A DNA stretch of 64,000 nt from Micropterix aruncella. Taxonomy: Eukaryota; Arthropoda; Insecta; Lepidoptera; Micropterigidae. The notes beneath the pieces were generated by a model. It saw only the letters and a list, made by a program, of their open reading frames with translations, searched no databases and was not told the origin of the DNA. The stretch is from NCBI GenBank assembly GCA_944548615.1, contig OX155967.1, positions 25,821,898-25,885,897 on the forward strand, in the 5' to 3' direction. Position 1 is the stretch's first letter; the number at the start of each line of letters is the position of its first letter. Shown here piece by piece: positions 21,486 through 32,348 of this stretch. The position numbers and the translations under genes were made by a program.

Positions 21486-24400
21486 TCAGTCCTCGCTGCA
21501 TGATGATGCGCGAGACAGCTTTTGACCCGGGTCGCTAGGTGTTGGTGCAGCCTTGCAATTTGTCATCCCGAATCGGTCAAGTACCTTCTTGATATAGCTG
21601 ATTTGGTGAATAGCTATACCGTCAGTGCCGTATTCGATCTTCAGCCCTACGCATTGCTCTGCTCGTCCAAGGTCCTTCATCTTGAATGCGGCACACAGCT
21701 GGACTTGATCATCTCTAGGGTACGTTGATCCCTCCAAAAGATCAAAACATCATCAACCTAAATGGCCACAATCACATTCTCCTTAGATGACACGTAGATG
21801 CACGGATCGAGTTTTGACTTTGCCAACCCAAATCCGATCAAGGCCCGATCCAGCTTACGATTCCACTGTCTTCCGGCTTGCTTGAGACCATACATGGCCC
21901 GCTCCAATTGGCACACAAGCCCAGTGCCACATCATATCGCTCCGGTTGTTCTGTGTAGATCTCCTTGTCCAGGTCTCCTTGCAGAAATGCGGTCACAGCA
22001 TTCATCTGATGGATCCCCATCCGATGTCTAGCAGCAAAAGCAATCAAAATTCGTATAGATTGATATCTCACCACTGGCGAGAAAGTCTGCACGTCGCCGA
22101 TCCCATATTTCTGGGAGCAACCCTTCGCCACAAGTCTGGCCTTGTAACGAGCCACACGTCCATCAGCTCCGACTTTGGCTTTGAACACTCATTTGGTCTT
22201 GATTGTTTTGCGACCGGGTGGCAACCTGACTATGCTCCAAGTTCCGTTTTCAGCATGAGCCTCCATTTCCTCCTTCATTGCAGCAATCCAGTGCTGCCTG
22301 TTGCCGGATTTCATCGCATCACGGTTTCGGGTTCAACCGCTTCAGCGATATATGCCGATGCCAGCAAAGTTTTAGCGGCTTTCTTGGCTAGCTGCTCCGA
22401 CTTCTGACGTTCTTGAATGGGTGATGAATCGGGTGAGGTCGGAACAAAATCTTCATCATTTGGATCGTCGATGTAGGTCATGTCTGCATCCTCGAAATCC
22501 TCAGATCTTCCCGAAATCGTTGAACCTTTCGTGTCATCTGCCGTGTGTTCATCAGATTTATTTGCTTATTCTGCCGAATTCCCCAACTGAATCGAATTCT
22601 CCGAATCGCCTGTCAACTTTGGTTTTTATCATTGCTCTCGGTGGGAGGTTCGGTTTTGAATTCCTCCGCTAGAACGATATCATTCGGGGTATCAATTAAT
22701 TGAATTGACCGATTTTCCTTGACTCCGGGCGGAACCATGAATTTGACATCACGGCTGATGCAGACATAGTTCGTTTCTTTGTTGAAACATCGCCAGCCCT
22801 TTTGATTCGGCGCGATTCCAACGAACAACATCGATTTTGACTTCGCGTCCCACTTGCGACGCTTTTCCTTGGGTACATGCACCATCACCTCGGTGCCGAA
22901 AATGCGTACATGGGAAATGTTCACTTTCCGTCGGGTCCAGATCTCTTCAGGCACTTGCTGCCCCAAGGTCCGATTGACCGTACGATTCGTTACATACGCA
23001 GCCCAACTGATTGCCTCGGCCCACATAGGTTTTTCCAAATCGGCATCGTACAACATGAATTTGGCCCGTTCAACCAATGTTCGATTCATTCTCTCGGCAA
23101 CACCATTTTGTCATGGCGTGTACGAGCAGCTTGTTTGATGAATGACACCACTCTCCTTGCATATACGATCAAACTGACCATAATACTCTATGCCATTGTC
23201 TGAACGAATCACCTGCAACCTGGTTTCGGTCTGTGTCTCAACCATTGCCTTCCATTCCGCAAACAGCTGCTAAAACTCTTCTTTTTGGCAACGTAGACAA
23301 ACACTTTCCGCGAGAAATCATCGACAAATGTCACGAAATACAATGCACCACCAACTGAAGGATTTTCTATCGGACCGCAGAAGACATCCGTGTGCACTAA
23401 CTCCAACACGCGCTTCAATTTGATTACAGTGTCTGAGCAGTGAAATAGTTCACGGCTCTGCTTTCCCTTCAAGCACGACACGCACTTTGACAGGTCACTT
23501 AGTTCTCCATTGATGTGGATTCCATCTACAAAGTTCTTCAGCTTGATTAAATCACCGTATGCCAAATGTCCGAGTCGACGATGCCATGTCATCAAGTCAG
23601 CACTACTGTGTGTGGCCGCTTTCAACGCGACAGCATTGAAAGCTTTGCAGCTTGTATGTACCGTTGCTTGGTATCAATGTCCGAGTCGACGATGCCATGT
23701 CATCAAGTCAGCACTACTGTGTGTGGCCGCTTTCAATGCTGTCGCGTTGAAAGCTTGTATGTACCGTTGCTTTGCAGCTTGTATGTACCGTTGCTTGGTA
23801 TCACACATACGATTACACCTCCGTCCTTTCTATCGCGCACGACACAACCGTCTTCATTGAATTCCACTCTGTTGCCGGATTTCACCATCTGATGAACTGA
23901 CAGCAAATTTGACGACAGGCCAGATACAAGCGGAACATTATTTGCATCCGAGTGATCCACGTCACTGGCCGCCATTGCAGGAAGTGCCACTGACTTCGAT
24001 GTCAGTGCCAGAAAGGCTTTGTTCGATTTCGTGCACTTTGCATCGGCGCCCTTCGATCGTTCTAGACAATCGCGACACATATAACCGGTGTTGTGATACT
24101 GCAAACATTTGAACTGGAATTCACTCTTTTTTGCACTGCTTTTTGGTCTGGTTTGGCCCCTCTGTGATTCACTGATGCTTTGAACACATTTCCGGTTCCA
24201 CCTTCGCTGTTGATCGCCCGCTTGGCACGCTCCGTACCAATTAATCGTCGCTTCAAGGTGTTTGAGGTTAGGCTCGTCATCATCTTTTTGTCGTTGATGA
24301 GCATGACGCCATCCAATCCAGTAATGAATGACTCATAATCGGATGTGAGTCCGAACAGGATGATGCCACAAATCACCTCATCCTACATCGTGAGGCCTAA

Positions 24401-24783
24401 GTCCGCCAACACTCGTGTCGCAGTTGTGATTTTCTTTAAATATTCGTCCATCGTTGCCGATGTCTCCAGACGTGGCGTCACCAATTCACCGATCGTGCGG
24501 GCCAGTCTGATCCAGCTCACATCATCGTACAATTCCCGACAGTTGTCCAAACTTCGCGTGCCGTTTTCAAATCGCCGATATCATCGTACAATGTACGATT
24601 GATGTTGATGATAATTTTGGCTCGCACCTTCTTGAGCTTGAGCACATCCGATGTTTCAACAGGAGTCGTGATTGCTCCATCCAAAACGTGCCATTCCAAC
24701 AGCACTCTCATTTCCCGAGCCCATGTCGAGTAATTTGACGCGCCGATCAGCTTTTCAATCCTCTCTTTGCCTTTTTCCGCCAT
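21486..24783 (-). pseudogene. Ty1/Copia retrotransposon, truncated and mutated
   Basis: Minus-strand order: Gag from an ATG at 24783 (MAEKGKERIEKLIGASNYST), a degraded CCHC knuckle (QYHNTGYMCRDC), a protease region that keeps GLSSNLLSVHQMVKSG but has lost its DSG active site, integrase HHCC (WHRRLGHL; CVSC), the D and E of the integrase core (RSDNGIEYYG; QNGVAERMNRTL), then reverse transcriptase (RYKARLVAKGCSQKY; NAVTAFLQGDLD). The YVDD box reads *VDDVLI because of a TAG near 21748, and another stop lies in YTP*QNGVAE. The RNase H end is missing past 21486 and no LTR was identified. This is an old, internally deleted copy. Confidence 0.85.
23565..23800. repeat. 111-bp tandem duplication with inverted core
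   Basis: A 111-bp segment of the Copia integrase region starting at 23565 is repeated from 23676. In the first copy 23618-23643 and in the second copy 23729-23754 are exact reverse complements of one another, bounded by gctttcaa / ttgaaagc. A stretch around ttgtatgtaccgttgcttt is duplicated again at 23755-23790. The structure breaks the integrase frame. Confidence 0.85.
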
Positions 24784-24904
24784 TCTGCATCCACACTGGC
24801 AAAATTCCAACCTCAAAGTTCGTAATGCCGTATATGTGTATCGATGCACCTGTCAGTTGACGTAGTCGTTATCGATTTTTTTATCGATTGTAACTTTTTA
24901 GTGT

Positions 24905-25190
24905 GTAATGTCTTTATTTATGAGTATGTACCGATATGCATGTATGCGTGTATGCGTGTATTCGTGTATGCGTGTATGTGTGTATGTGTGTATGTGTGTA
25001 TATGTGTATATGTGTGTATACGTATACGCATACGTATACGTACACGTATACAAGTACGTACACGTATACGTATACATACCTATATATACGTATATGTATA
25101 TGTGTGTATACGTGTGTAGGTGTAGGTGTATCTGTATGTGTATGTATATACACATACGTATGTATGTATGTATACAAACACAAAAATGTT
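24905..25190. repeat. Microsatellite, (TGTATG)n-like
   Basis: An irregular run of tgtgtatg, cgtgtatg, gtatacg and tatatgta units. Open frames on both strands (Tyr/Val/Cys-rich or His/Thr-rich) are products of the repeat and not genes. Confidence 0.95.
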
Positions 25191-25223
25191 TTTAATTTAT
25201 TTTTGTTTTTATTTGCTTTGTAG

Positions 25224-25346
25224 ATGAATAGGAAGTGGAAAATCGGAGACCTTCCTGATGCCTATTTCCTGGCCGAGCTTGAGGCGGAGTTGAACTCGTC
25301 GGCATCAGAGGCATTGCTATTATATTTGATATTACTTATTGCATAA
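25224..25346 (+). other. Short 40-codon frame after the microsatellite
   Basis: An ATG preceded by an acceptor-like gctttgtag opens a 40-residue frame (MNRKWKIGDLPDAYFLAELE ...) that stops at 25346 and is followed by aataaataaat near 25377. It could be the last exon of an unknown gene or chance. No upstream exon was found. Confidence 0.2.
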
Positions 25347-25554
25347 TGTACCTTTCGGTGGAATGTTTTATTGTCAAATAAATAAATATGAATAAAACTG
25401 ATTTTTGGAAAGGTGCAATATATTTATTTAAACTACAATTTATAATTTATTATCAAACTATAACTATAATATAACGCATACAACAAAACTACCAGCAGAG
25501 AATTTTCTGTATTTTCATTGTGACTTATTTTTAAGTCCGGATTCTAAGATTTCT

Positions 25555-25660
25555 AAGTGTGATTGAACCTTCGGCTTCGGCCGAAGATTATGGCGAAGGC
25601 CGAACATTCGGCTTCGGCTTCGGCTTCGGCCAAAAACTGACCTTCGGTCGGACATCGGAC
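25555..25660. repeat. (TTCGGC)n hexamer cluster
   Basis: Several ttcggc units occur in direct and inverted orientation (ggcttcggccgaagatt; ggcgaaggccgaac). It sits at the left border of the 150-bp tandem array and shares the phrase ccaaaaactga with that array. Confidence 0.7.
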
Positions 25661-26526
25661 ATGGAAAAAGATCATATTACATTCTCTGTTTATTTAACGT
25701 CCAAAAACGACTTCATATAAACTACATTTTTTCAAATTACTATATTTTATGGATTCTTTAGTATAATTTTCGATTTTATTTATTTCATCAAAAACTGAGC
25801 CTTAAATGCAAAAATATAATATTACATTTTTTGTTTATTTAACATCCAAAAACGACTTGATATATTATAAACTACATTTTTTTTAATTACTATATTTTAT
25901 GGATTATTTAGTATAATTTTCGATTTTATTTATTTAATCAAAAACTGAGCCTTAAATTGAAAAAGATCATACTACATTTTCTGTTTATCTAACATCGAAA
26001 AATGACTTTGTATATTAAAAACTACATTTTTTTAGATAATACTACGTTTTATGGTGAACTTTTTAAAATTGAGATTTTATTTATTTACTCAAAAACTGAG
26101 CCTTAAATGCAAAAAGATCATTTTAACATTTTTAGTTTATGTAACATCCAAAAACGACTTGATGTATTATAAAGTACATTTTTTTGAAATTACTATATTT
26201 TATGGATTATTTAGTATAATTTTCGATTTTATTTTTTTAATCAAAAACTGAGCCTTAAATTGAAAAAGATCATCCTACATTTTCTGTCTATCTAACATCG
26301 AAAAATGACTTCGTATATTAAAAACTACAATTTTTATGATATCACTACGTTTCATGGTGAACTTTTTAAAATTGACATTTTATTTATTTACTCAAAAACT
26401 GAGCCTTAAATGCAAAAAGATTATATTACATTTTCTGTTTATTTAACGTCCAAAAATTACTTCATATAATATAAACTACAACTTTTTCGAAATTACTATA
26501 TTTTATGGATTATTTAGTATAATTTT
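25632..26526. repeat. Tandem array of ~150-bp AT-rich units
   Basis: The marker aaaaactgagccttaaat recurs near 25790, 25940, 26091, 26243 and 26393, giving a period of 150-152 bases and about six copies. Alternate copies are more alike (ttatggattatttagtataa versus ttatggtgaactttttaaaa), which suggests a dimeric unit. The array is broken at 26526 by a retrotransposon and resumes at 30103. Confidence 0.88.
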
Positions 26527-26881
26527 TATTTTATTTTATTTATTTTTATTTTTCAGAAAACTTACAGCGTTTTATACTTAATACTAACACATAATATATA
26601 CATCTAAGGCCAATTAAAAGTTTTCACAATTAAATTAAATCTATTGTTACAGCGCAATGAGAAATGAAACAAATGCAGGTTCAAGTAAGGGGAAAGGGAT
26701 AGGGTAAGCTAAGTAAGTAAGTAAGATAAGCCATATTATGAGTTATGTAGATGTATGATATATGATGATATATAACGTATATACATATATACATACATAC
26801 ACGTGCACAAACAATAAATTAATATAAATAATACGATACGGTAATAATAAAATGTAAAAATATAGTTAATATAAATATATA

Positions 26882-29712
26882 TCTTATATATAAAATTCTC
26901 GTGTCACAATGTTCGTTCCCGTACTCCTCCGAAACGGCTTGACCGATTCTTATGAAATTTTGTGAGCATATTGAGTAGGTCTGAGAATCGGCCAACATCT
27001 ATTTTTCATACCCCTTAGTGATAAGGGTTGTCCACCCTTAACATTTTTCTTTAATTTTTAGTAATTTTTTTAATTTCTTTATTTTTTTATTATGTCGCAT
27101 TAAAAAATACATACAACCCTAATTTTTTACCCTTTTATCACCAACCCCTATTTTTTAATAGCCATTTTAGTAATTTAATCATTTTTCATCCCCGGTCGAT
27201 AACTGATCAATCGTCATTTAATTAGTTATCCCCGCCAGTTGTCTACAGGTGTCACTTCTGACCCAGTAAACAGCACGGAGTAGGGATGAGAACGAAGCCG
27301 GTCTCCTGTTTCTCTCGCACAATAAGACTTCTCTCACTCCCTACACAGTTGTCGGCCATCATTATTGTTTATGCATCAAGTGTAGTAGTAACGTTGACAA
27401 TTATTATTTTGCTATCTCAGTGTAACTCTCATATTAACTATTAATCTTTCCTATTTTATAATTATTAATAATAAAATTATGAAATTCCAGATCCGTCCAC
27501 TGACCAACTGCTGTTTGTTATTGTTACAACAAACATGATCCATGGTCCATGTGGTACTCTTAATAGTTCATCGCCTTGCATGGCAGATGGAAAATGTACT
27601 AAAAATTTCCCTAAAGATTTTACTAATGATACGATCACAAATGTCGACGGATACCCAATATATCGTCGAAGAAATCCCGATAATGGCGGACAATCATTTA
27701 TTAAAAATATCAGCAACACAGACATTGATATTGACAATCGTTGGGTGGTGCCATATTCGCCTCTGCTGAGCAAGACATACAATGCTCATATTAATGTTGA
27801 GTTCTGCAGTTCTGTGAAGAACATCAAATACATTTGCAAGTATGTCCATTAAGGCAGTGATATGGCTGTGTTTAGAGCGGAAAATACTAATGTGAATGCT
27901 CCTCCAGTGAATAAAAACGATGAAATAACGCTCTACCAAATTGGTCGGTACATCAGCTCCAATGAAGCTGCTTTGCGTATCTTTGGTTTTCCAATTCATG
28001 AACGGGATCCAGCAGTTGTTCAGTTAGCCGTCCATCTTGAAAACGGTCAGCGTGTATTTTCCACGAACGAGACAGCGATTGATCGTGCAATAAATCCACC
28101 TAAAACTACACTCACTGAATTTTTTGAATTGTGTAATCGTGCGGATGATTTTGGTGCCTTTGCACGAACATTACTCTATTCACAAGTACCACGCTATTTC
28201 ACATGGACTCAAACAAAAACATGGATGCCCCGCAAGCAAGGCTCACCAGTTGCTGCATGTCTCAATTTATTTAAATCAAACGCCTTGGGGCGATTATTTA
28301 CAGTCAATCCAAGACACACTGAGTGCTTTTATCTTCGACTGTTGTTGGTTAATGTTACTGGCCCATTATCATTTCAAGATATACGTAAAGTGAATGGGCA
28401 ACACTATCCAACGTATAAAGATGCATGCCTTGCACTCGGCTTGCTGGAAGACGACAACCAGTGGGAATGTATGCATGCTGAAGCTGCATTGAACTGTACA
28501 GCAATACAAATTCGTCTACTATTCGCTATAGTGTTGACTACATGTTTCCCAGCCCGAGCACAGATATTGTGGGATAATCACAAAGATTCAATGACTGATG
28601 ATATATTGCATCAACATCGTACACGGTGCCACGATCTAACCATAACATTCAGCGACGCAATGTACAATGAAGCATTAATTGCTATTGAGGATCTTTGCAT
28701 TGTCATTGCCAACTTACCACTCAGTCATTTCGGTATGAATTCGCCAAATCGAACTGCATCTGATTTAATGAATACTGAAATGAATCGTGAACTGCAGTAC
28801 AGCACTGTAGAAATGGCAGCGATTGTTGCCCGTAATGTCCCACTAATGAATGAGGAACAAAGAACCATTTATGATCGCATTATGCTCGCAGTTTCAGCTG
28901 GACAAGGTGGGTTCTTCTTTTTGGATGCACCGGGTGGAACTGGCAAAACATTCGTTATTTCGCTAATTCTTGCTGAAATACGATCAAATAATGGCATCGC
29001 ATTGGCCGTTGCATCATCGGGCATTGCAGCAACTTTATTGGATGGAGGCAGAACAGCTCATTCAGTATTTAAGCTGCCACTAAATATTCAGAATAACCCT
29101 GACGCAGTATGCAACATTAAGAAACAAAAATTAATGAAAAACGTGATCGAAGCCAGCATTTTAAATAGCAAGTTCCGTGGTGAAAATATATTAATACCAC
29201 GGATTCCTATTATACCTACAGATGTGCCAATTCAATTCAAACGTATTCAGTTTCCGATTAGATTGGCATTTGCAATGACAATCAACAAATCCCAAGGTCA
29301 AACGATATCTATTTGTGGCTTAGATTTGAGAACACCATGTTTTTCACACGGGCAATTATACGTGGCATGCTCTCGAGTGGGTAAACCATCCAGTTTGTTT
29401 GTGTTAGCTAAAGATGGACTAACAAAAAATATTGTTCACGCTATAGCATTAAGAGATTGATATTGTTTGTTAGTGTTACTGTCGTAATTGATTAATTAAT
29501 GATATATAATTTTAAGGAATAAATTATAATAACTTAAAAATAATGTTTGCCTTTTGTTATTTTTATATTCCCTCATCGTTCACAGTGCTCGATGCCTATT
29601 TCACGCATATACCACATTCTTACACACTTACAATAAGTAAGCTATTTTTTGTCTACACTAGAAATTACTTAAAAATTATTTATATGGCAAAACAACGTTT
29701 GCCGGGTCAGCT

Positions 29713-29714
<2 letters not shown>
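26882..29714 (+). mobile_element. Helitron, internally deleted
   Basis: The element starts with TC (26882, tcttatatataaaattctcg) after an A and ends in CTAG at 29711-29714 before a T, the A|T insertion site expected for Helitrons. Eight bases before CTAG ends a hairpin with a 6-bp stem, ggcaaa (29686-29691) and tttgcc (29698-29703). The 5' leader carries the widespread insect sequence ctccgaaacggcttgaccga. There are no terminal inverted repeats and no target duplication, as expected for rolling-circle elements. Confidence 0.9.
27479..29460 (+). pseudogene. Helitron Rep-helicase, deletion derivative
   Basis: The frame reads IPDPSTDQLLFVIVTTNMIH and later KNIKYICKYVH*GSD, where the paired Tyr motif (YxxxY) of the Rep nuclease is present but the following Lys is a TAA stop at 27850. 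The His-hydrophobe-His metal motif and the zinc-finger N-terminus are absent. The Pif1-like helicase keeps motif I (DAPGGTGKTF), motif V (AMTINKSQGQT) and motif VI (YVACSRVGK). The segment after HSVFKLPLNIQNN jumps from about NIKKQ to ILNSKFRGENI, losing motifs Ia-III including the DE box. It cannot encode an active RepHel and would depend on a full element. Confidence 0.88.
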
Positions 29715-29758
<44 letters not shown>

Positions 29759-29764
29759 TATAAA
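29715..29764. repeat. (TA)n microsatellite at the Helitron 3' edge
   Basis: About 48 bases of alternating ta, with one tg interruption, directly follow the CTAG terminus. It belongs to the target (the CR1-like 3' UTR, which is also TA-rich at 26868-26881 on the other side). Confidence 0.85.
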
Positions 29765-30102
29765 TAATATACATCACAATGTATTTATAATGTTAATATA
29801 CATATGAACTTTTATAGAGAATATTATACTGACTAGAAAGCATTGTTATAGTGTAGTGGCGATTGCCACAGCCTACGTACCCAACGGACGAAGAAATACC
29901 AATCAAACCCGAAGGCTGTTTATCGTATTTCTAATTTCTTCGAAGCAAGTATTTGAAGATAAATTAAAAATATCCACACATTGAAAGTTGAGGTTATATG
30001 ATCGAAGTGCTCTATAAAAATACATATTTTGACCATAATTGGTATTGACTCTCGGTAGATAAAATAAATCTCGAGCCCTGGTCTTATTGTTGGTATTAAT
30101 GG

Positions 30103-30230
30103 CGATTTTATTTATTTAATCAAAAACGGAGCCTTAAATGCAAAAAGATCGTACTTCATTTTCTGTGTATTTAACCTTGAAGAACGACTCTTCATATTCA
30201 AAACTACAACTTTTCACTTCCGATAATTAG
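30103..30230. repeat. Continuation of the 150-bp tandem array
   Basis: The unit interrupted at 26526 resumes here with cgattttatttatttaatc followed by aaaaacggagccttaaatg and a diverged remainder, then ends near 30230 in a cluster of cgataatt/atcgat motifs. Confidence 0.8.
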
Positions 30231-31101
30231 TCGATAATTACAATCGATAATTGATCGATACATTAAAATTCGACAACACCCGGGGGATGACGGCCCTAAA
30301 GATTGGCAGTTTCGTCATCGCCGCCATTGCATCAGCTGGTGTTGTCTTTGCACGCAATTATGCAATTTACGGGTTTTTGATGAGAAAAGTGCAATAATAT
30401 GTATTCATTACTGTAATTTCGTAATAACGAAGTGTATATATGCTCATATATCACTGTAAAAGTTCGTAATTAGTGAAGTAGGGTCATTGAAAGTGTATGA
30501 ATTGTTTCGATTTTTAGGACATGCAAACGGGTGAGTCAATCAAATTGCTAATAAATGTATTTTAAAAAGAGATATAGATGTTATTATGATGTTCAATATG
30601 AAGAAGGATATTTTTGTGGTCTGACACAGTAAATACTTTGTCTAATTGTGATACCTATATTTGATAAAAAACATTCTAAAGTTTATTTCAATACTAAGAA
30701 AACATCGTTTGTATAAAACATTTTCAACATCCGAAATATTTTTATTTGTAATACAATATTTAAAACAAAGTACAGGAGTATAGTAGTAATTTAATACCTT
30801 TTCTAGAGGTATTTACAAATTCTTGAATACATATATATTTATCGAGTTATAACCTAAAATGTGTTAAAAAACAGGAGTTTTTTTTTTTCGTTAACTTTGA
30901 TCGACATTAAAAAAATATTTTTATTGTTTTCAAAAATTAGGTTTGAATACTCTAATTGCCAATTTCAATGGGAACAAAATGAAATGCCTATTTTTATTAT
31001 CGGTACAGGCGTTTAGGAGAAATTAATATTTTGGTCGGCCGGCGAAAATCTACGGCGACTTGACACATATGATTGTAAAAACCGCGAGGCTTGAAGGGTT
31101 A
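30231..31101. other. AT-rich non-coding region ending in a piggyBac-like terminus
   Basis: No gene is seen. At 31084-31101 the sequence cgaggcttgaagggttaa is the inverse of the left terminus of the MITE at 13298 (TTAACCC..CAGGCCTCG), including the TTAA. It may be one end of a related MITE whose other end was not found. Confidence 0.45.
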
Positions 31102-31407
31102 AGTACGTAACATAGGAACCACAATATGGACATTACAGGGATAAACGTAAGAAGGGATGCCTGTTAGAGAATAATTTAGTTAATAATTTAGACGATGAGA
31201 CATAAGTAATGGAGGAAAAGATAGTGGGAATGGATCTTGGAAAGTAACTTTTAGGTTAGGGAGAGTTAGGCTTACTATGCGGTCTGAGGTGCTGGAAAAG
31301 TAAGAGAAGGGAGGGGGATTCAGGATTAGGATTAGGGGCGGCACCCCCTACGCCAGCCGAGACCGAAGCCACACCCTTGCACCTGACCATTGTGACAATG
31401 TGCCATC

Positions 31408-32348
31408 CATGGCCGTGCCCAGGGGGGGGGTCCGAGGGGTCCGGACCCCCCCCGAAATGAAATGGATTTACACTAGATAGAATCGACTTTCCAAAATGAA
31501 ATAGATTTACACTAGATAAAATCGATTTTTGGGTGCAAAAAATACATTAGGGGTATTCTGCTAAGCTATGTTATCGGGTTAAAATCGAGGAAGAAATAAC
31601 AGCAGTACGATATTTCAGTGACAGTAGAAATCTATACGTTAACAGACCCTTGATGTCGGACCGACAAATCCCGCGCAGTCAAGTGTCAACTAGTAGAGTT
31701 GGACACTTGCATTCATCTCAGCGTCGTGCTTCGTCATATCATCAAAAGCTCTGTTAGCGGACAGCGCTTAGAACGTTTCCGAGAAATTTTAGGGCGTTCA
31801 CGGGTATGTTTTTAAGTGTTAGTTTCATATCCATCCGTTCCACTCATATCGAAAAGAGCGTAGAGCTGTCAAAAGACTCAAGACTCAAATGTTTGTCTCC
31901 ATCGCTTGAGTCAATTATTGGACGATTGGCATGGCCAGCGCCCTGCTATTAGACGGTGTAACAAACGTTTGACGTACGTGATACGTCTAATGTTTGAACA
32001 GTTACCTAAAATAATTTAAAAAACTGATAATGACGACGATGTTGTTCCTGTTGCCGCGGCAGTAGTCAGTCAGTCATGTTGTTTTGCTGCAAATTACTCC
32101 AAAATAAAGCTAAAAGCCTAATAGGAAGTGGTGGATGGTGTGTATAAATAAAAATAGGACTATAATTAAAAAAAATCTGTAGGTTTTTAGGTTTGAAAAC
32201 GAAAATGTTAGTTAGTAGTTAGTACCTACAGTGTTTTCAGTGGCGGGCTTCTCCCGTCATAATGTAAGGGTAATAAAATTGAATTTGAATTAGCCGGTCT
32301 TTTTTTTTGGACCCCCCCCCCCGAAAAAAAAATCTGGGCACGGCCTTG
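31408..32348. mobile_element. Non-autonomous hAT element with 8-bp TSD
   Basis: The ends are CATGGCCGTGCCCAG and CTGGGCACGGCCTTG, inverted copies with one mismatch and the CA...TG rule of hAT termini. Both sides carry gtgccatc (31400-31407 and 32349-32356), an 8-bp target duplication. Just inside are G/C runs that pair with one another. The 941-bp interior has no coding capacity; near 31453-31530 a ~38-bp unit (atttacactagata) occurs twice. It interrupts the 3' part of the Jockey-like element. Confidence 0.9.

Larger units (their letters stand above)
26527..30102 (-). mobile_element. CR1-like non-LTR retrotransposon, 5'-truncated, hosting a Helitron
   Basis: The minus strand begins near 30100 with NKTRARDLFYLPRVNTNYGQ, NMYFYRALRSYNLNF and SSNTCFEEIRNTINSLRV, then stops at 29903. 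This resembles the end of a CR1/Kiri-like reverse transcriptase. A long 3' UTR continues to about 29765, is interrupted by a TA microsatellite and a Helitron, and resumes from 26880 down to an A-rich tail at 26555-26527. The insertion lies between adjacent bases of a satellite unit (..gtataatttt | cgattttattt..), which continues correctly on the right. I see no target-site duplication longer than a few bases. Confidence 0.72.

Noticed and set aside
21798..22407. Plus-strand frames of 77-153 codons
   Set aside because: They are antisense to Copia reverse transcriptase, which has clear motifs on the minus strand.
24844..25223. Several open frames on both strands rich in Tyr/Val/Cys or His/Thr
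   Set aside because: They lie wholly inside an irregular TGTATG-type microsatellite and repeat with its period, so they are products of the repeat.
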